Virus record (IMG/VR): IMGVR_UViG_3300030102_004434
Coordinates: 855-29,381 of that record
Reading direction: 5' to 3' (one strand)
Source of the DNA: a virus
Length of the DNA stretch: 28,527 bases
Below are positions 27,141 through 28,527 of the stretch, one piece after another. Below the pieces are notes generated by a model. It did not search any database and was not told the origin of the DNA. It saw only the letters and a program-made list of their open reading frames with translations. The translations under genes and the position numbers were made by a program. Each line of letters starts with the position of its first letter. Positions within the stretch are counted from its first letter, which is position 1.

Positions 27141-27163
27141 AAAGGGGCTGTTTAGGCCCCTTT
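27141..27163. terminator. Bidirectional intrinsic terminator between convergent units
   Basis: AAAGGGGC (27141-27148) and GCCCCTTT (27156-27163) form a perfect 8-bp stem with the loop TGTTTAG. On the plus strand TTTATTTGTTT continues the right side. On the minus strand the stem is followed by a run of T (complement of the A-run at 27137-27143). It lies between the stop of the last plus-strand gene and the 3' end of the minus-strand unit, so it can end transcripts from both sides. Confidence 0.9.
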
Positions 27164-27169
27164 ATTTGT

Positions 27170-27361
27170 TTAAAAGAATAATAATCCAACAACAAAACCA
27201 AACACCGGGCCTAGTAATGCCCATACTTTATATAGTTTTATTATTTTATTTTCTGAAGAAGAATAAATATTATCTCCTGTATCTAAATTTAAAGATTCAA
27301 TTTTATCTTCTAATTCTTTTATTTTTGCTTTTGCATCAGCAAATGTAAATCGCTTTCCCAT
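27170..27361 (-). CDS. Small C-terminally membrane-anchored coiled-coil protein
   Basis: This 63-residue protein has a short helical, charged first half (FADAKAKIKELEDKIESLNL, heptad-like) and a hydrophobic C-terminal segment (VWALLGPVFGFVVGLLFF, residues about 46-63) that would span a membrane once. There is no N-terminal signal peptide, so insertion would be tail-anchored. It starts 14 bases after the stop of the reductase gene on the same strand and ends just before the bidirectional terminator, so it is probably the last gene of that unit. Size and topology are compatible with a holin-like, Rz-like or superinfection-related membrane protein, but none of these is shown. The overlapping plus-strand frame (27166-27348) is a hydrophobic shadow. 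Confidence 0.65.
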   Translation of the reverse strand: MGKRFTFADAKAKIKELEDKIESLNLDTGDNIYSSSENKIIKLYKVWALLGPVFGFVVGLLFF

Positions 27362-27375
27362 ATTATTAATTTATA

Positions 27376-28527
27376 TTAACCATCGCAGCTTAAACAATTA
27401 GGATCCATAGCTGCTGCGGCTATATCTCCTCTCAGTACAGACTCAGTACGCATATAATATAAGGTTTTTATGCCGTGTTTCCATGCTTCCATATGTACTT
27501 GATTTATCCAACGTGGAGTTGCTTCAGAAGGAAAAGCAAGATTAAGTGATACTGATTGATCAATATAATCTTGTCTTATACCTGCTTGTCTAACTAACTC
27601 TAGTTGATTTATTTCTTTAAATGTTTTGAATACGTTTTTAACTGGCTCTCCATCTTCTTGGTTGAGCCTTCCTCTTTCGTCATAATACCATCCTTTAAGT
27701 GCATCGATTGCTTGAACGGATCCACCATCGGCAAGTATCTTATCCCATGTATCTTTGTTATCAATCCCAATTTTTCTTAGTACTTTTTTAAGTTCGTTAT
27801 TTTTTCTAATAAATGTACCTTTAGCAGATTGTTCTGTAAATACATTCGCAGCCCAAGGCTCAATACCTGGTGAAACATTGCCTGCTAATTTAGAATTACT
27901 TACAGTTGGTGCTATAGCACGAAGATGTGTATTTCTAAATCCTGTACCTACACACCAAAGAGGTTCACCATATATTTCAGCAAGCGCTCTTGAAGCACGT
28001 TCAGTTTCAATTTTTATTTTTGAAAATATTTCACGTGTTTTAAACTGTGCTAATAAACTTTCATAAGCAATACCTTTATTTTGTAATAAGCTATGCCATC
28101 CAAGTACACCTAACCCTACGGCTCTTCCTTTTTCAGCAGATCTTACTGCATTTTCAAAACCTTTCATGTTTTTAGCTTTTTGAATAAATTCTTCAAGAAC
28201 TCCATCTAAAAACCATGTAGCATCATATATAAGATTTGTATTTTTCCATTCATCATATTTGTCTAAATTAACAGAAGATAAACAGCATACAAAGCTATGC
28301 GACTCATCTGTATGCAATACTATTTCACTGCATATATTAGTCATATGAACTTTTAAACTATTTTTCTTATATGCTTCTGGATTAGCTTTGTTTGTATTTC
28401 CTTTAAATAAGATATATGGTTCTCCAGTGGCTTTACGCTTTTGGATAAGCTTTGACCATCTTTGCCTAGCTTCTGGATCTCCTCCTTCAAGCTTTCGCAT
28501 AAACTTATCACCAACAACAGCACACTG
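27376..28527 (-). CDS. nrdA: Class I ribonucleotide reductase large subunit, C-terminal part
   Basis: This is the catalytic subunit that reduces ribonucleoside diphosphates to deoxyribonucleotides for phage DNA synthesis. The frame is open to the right edge (QCAVVGDKF precedes the first internal Met), so the gene continues outside and 383 residues are visible. The active-site block NICSEI (Cys codon complement at 28330-28332) matches the N-x-C-x-E radical site (E. coli N437/C439/E441), and CCLSSVNL corresponds to the downstream redox cysteine (C462). LYYMRTES holds the tandem tyrosines of the radical-transfer path (Y730/Y731). The C-terminus NCLSCDG carries the redox-shuttle Cys pair. PTVSNSKLAGN and NLAFPSEATP are substrate-pocket blocks. 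The N-terminal first redox Cys and the allosteric cone are not in the window. The gene is convergent to the structural block and presumably expressed earlier. Confidence 0.92.
   Translation of the reverse strand, partial: QCAVVGDKFMRKLEGGDPEARQRWSKLIQKRKATGEPYILFKGNTNKANPEAYKKNSLKVHMTNICSEIVLHTDESHSFVCCLSSVNLDKYDEWKNTNLIYDATWFLDGVLEEFIQKAKNMKGFENAVRSAEKGRAVGLGVLGWHSLLQNKGIAYESLLAQFKTREIFSKIKIETERASRALAEIYGEPLWCVGTGFRNTHLRAIAPTVSNSKLAGNVSPGIEPWAANVFTEQSAKGTFIRKNNELKKVLRKIGIDNKDTWDKILADGGSVQAIDALKGWYYDERGRLNQEDGEPVKNVFKTFKEINQLELVRQAGIRQDYIDQSVSLNLAFPSEATPRWINQVHMEAWKHGIKTLYYMRTESVLRGDIAAAAMDPNCLSCDG

Noticed and set aside
27755-28066. A plus-strand frame opposite the reductase gene.
   Set aside because: The minus-strand frame contains unmistakable reductase motifs on both sides of it, so the plus frame is a shadow.
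1-28527. Search for CRISPR arrays, tRNA genes, insertion sequences, integrase or attachment sites, and a diversity-generating retroelement acting on the nozzle protein.
   Set aside because: I saw no spaced direct repeats, cloverleaf sequence, transposase, integrase or reverse transcriptase, and no template/variable repeat pair. A reverse transcriptase outside the window cannot be excluded.

Overview
The window is a stretch of an AT-rich, tightly packed tailed-phage genome carrying the packaging and virion-structure genes of a short-tailed (podovirus-like) phage. The evidence is a continuous plus-strand run of recognisable virion genes, the absence of tail sheath, tape-measure or baseplate genes, and a T7-like order: terminase, portal, scaffold, major capsid protein, adaptor-like proteins, a large tail nozzle protein, then three large consecutive proteins that look like an ejectosome (internal virion proteins). 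A Bacteroidota (flavobacterial-type) host is inferred. None of the start codons inspected has a clear Shine-Dalgarno sequence, the leaders are A/T-rich instead, and the nozzle protein ends in a BACON-like beta-sandwich. Distant kinship to crAss-like or uncultured marine podovirus-like phages is plausible but cannot be fixed without searches.

Layout. Bases 1-254 hold the 3' end of a GroES-like co-chaperonin gene. It overlaps a small gene (229-471), a candidate small terminase subunit, which joins TerL (471-2705). The portal (2708-5083), an acidic scaffold-like protein (5110-6399) and the major capsid protein (6417-7952) follow. A strong intrinsic terminator lies just behind the capsid gene. 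A conserved-looking protein of unknown role (8023-8790) is followed by a perfect hairpin. Two adaptor/ring-like proteins (8847-10516) and a 1467-residue tail nozzle protein (10520-14923) come next; the nozzle's C-terminal part carries a cupredoxin-like domain with apparent type-1 copper ligands. A 79-residue protein and a cupin-fold protein precede the ejectosome-like trio of 471, 584 and 2545 residues. The giant last member has two separate HExxH zincin motifs and a ten-lysine linker. A basic 229-residue protein closes the plus-strand block at 27138.

A bidirectional terminator (27141-27163) separates this block from a convergent minus-strand unit: a 63-residue membrane-anchored protein and the C-terminal part of the class I ribonucleotide reductase large subunit, which runs off the right edge. 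The plus-strand genes would package DNA, build the capsid and short tail, and deliver ejection proteins. The minus-strand unit belongs to nucleotide metabolism, normally expressed earlier.

The most unusual signals are a sharply bounded GC-rich island inside the TerL ATPase domain, the cupredoxin-like and BACON-like modules on the nozzle, the double-zincin giant protein with its (AAAAAG)5 tract, and a strict 11-residue repeat in the first ejection protein. No CRISPR array, tRNA, insertion sequence, reverse transcriptase or obvious lysis gene was seen.
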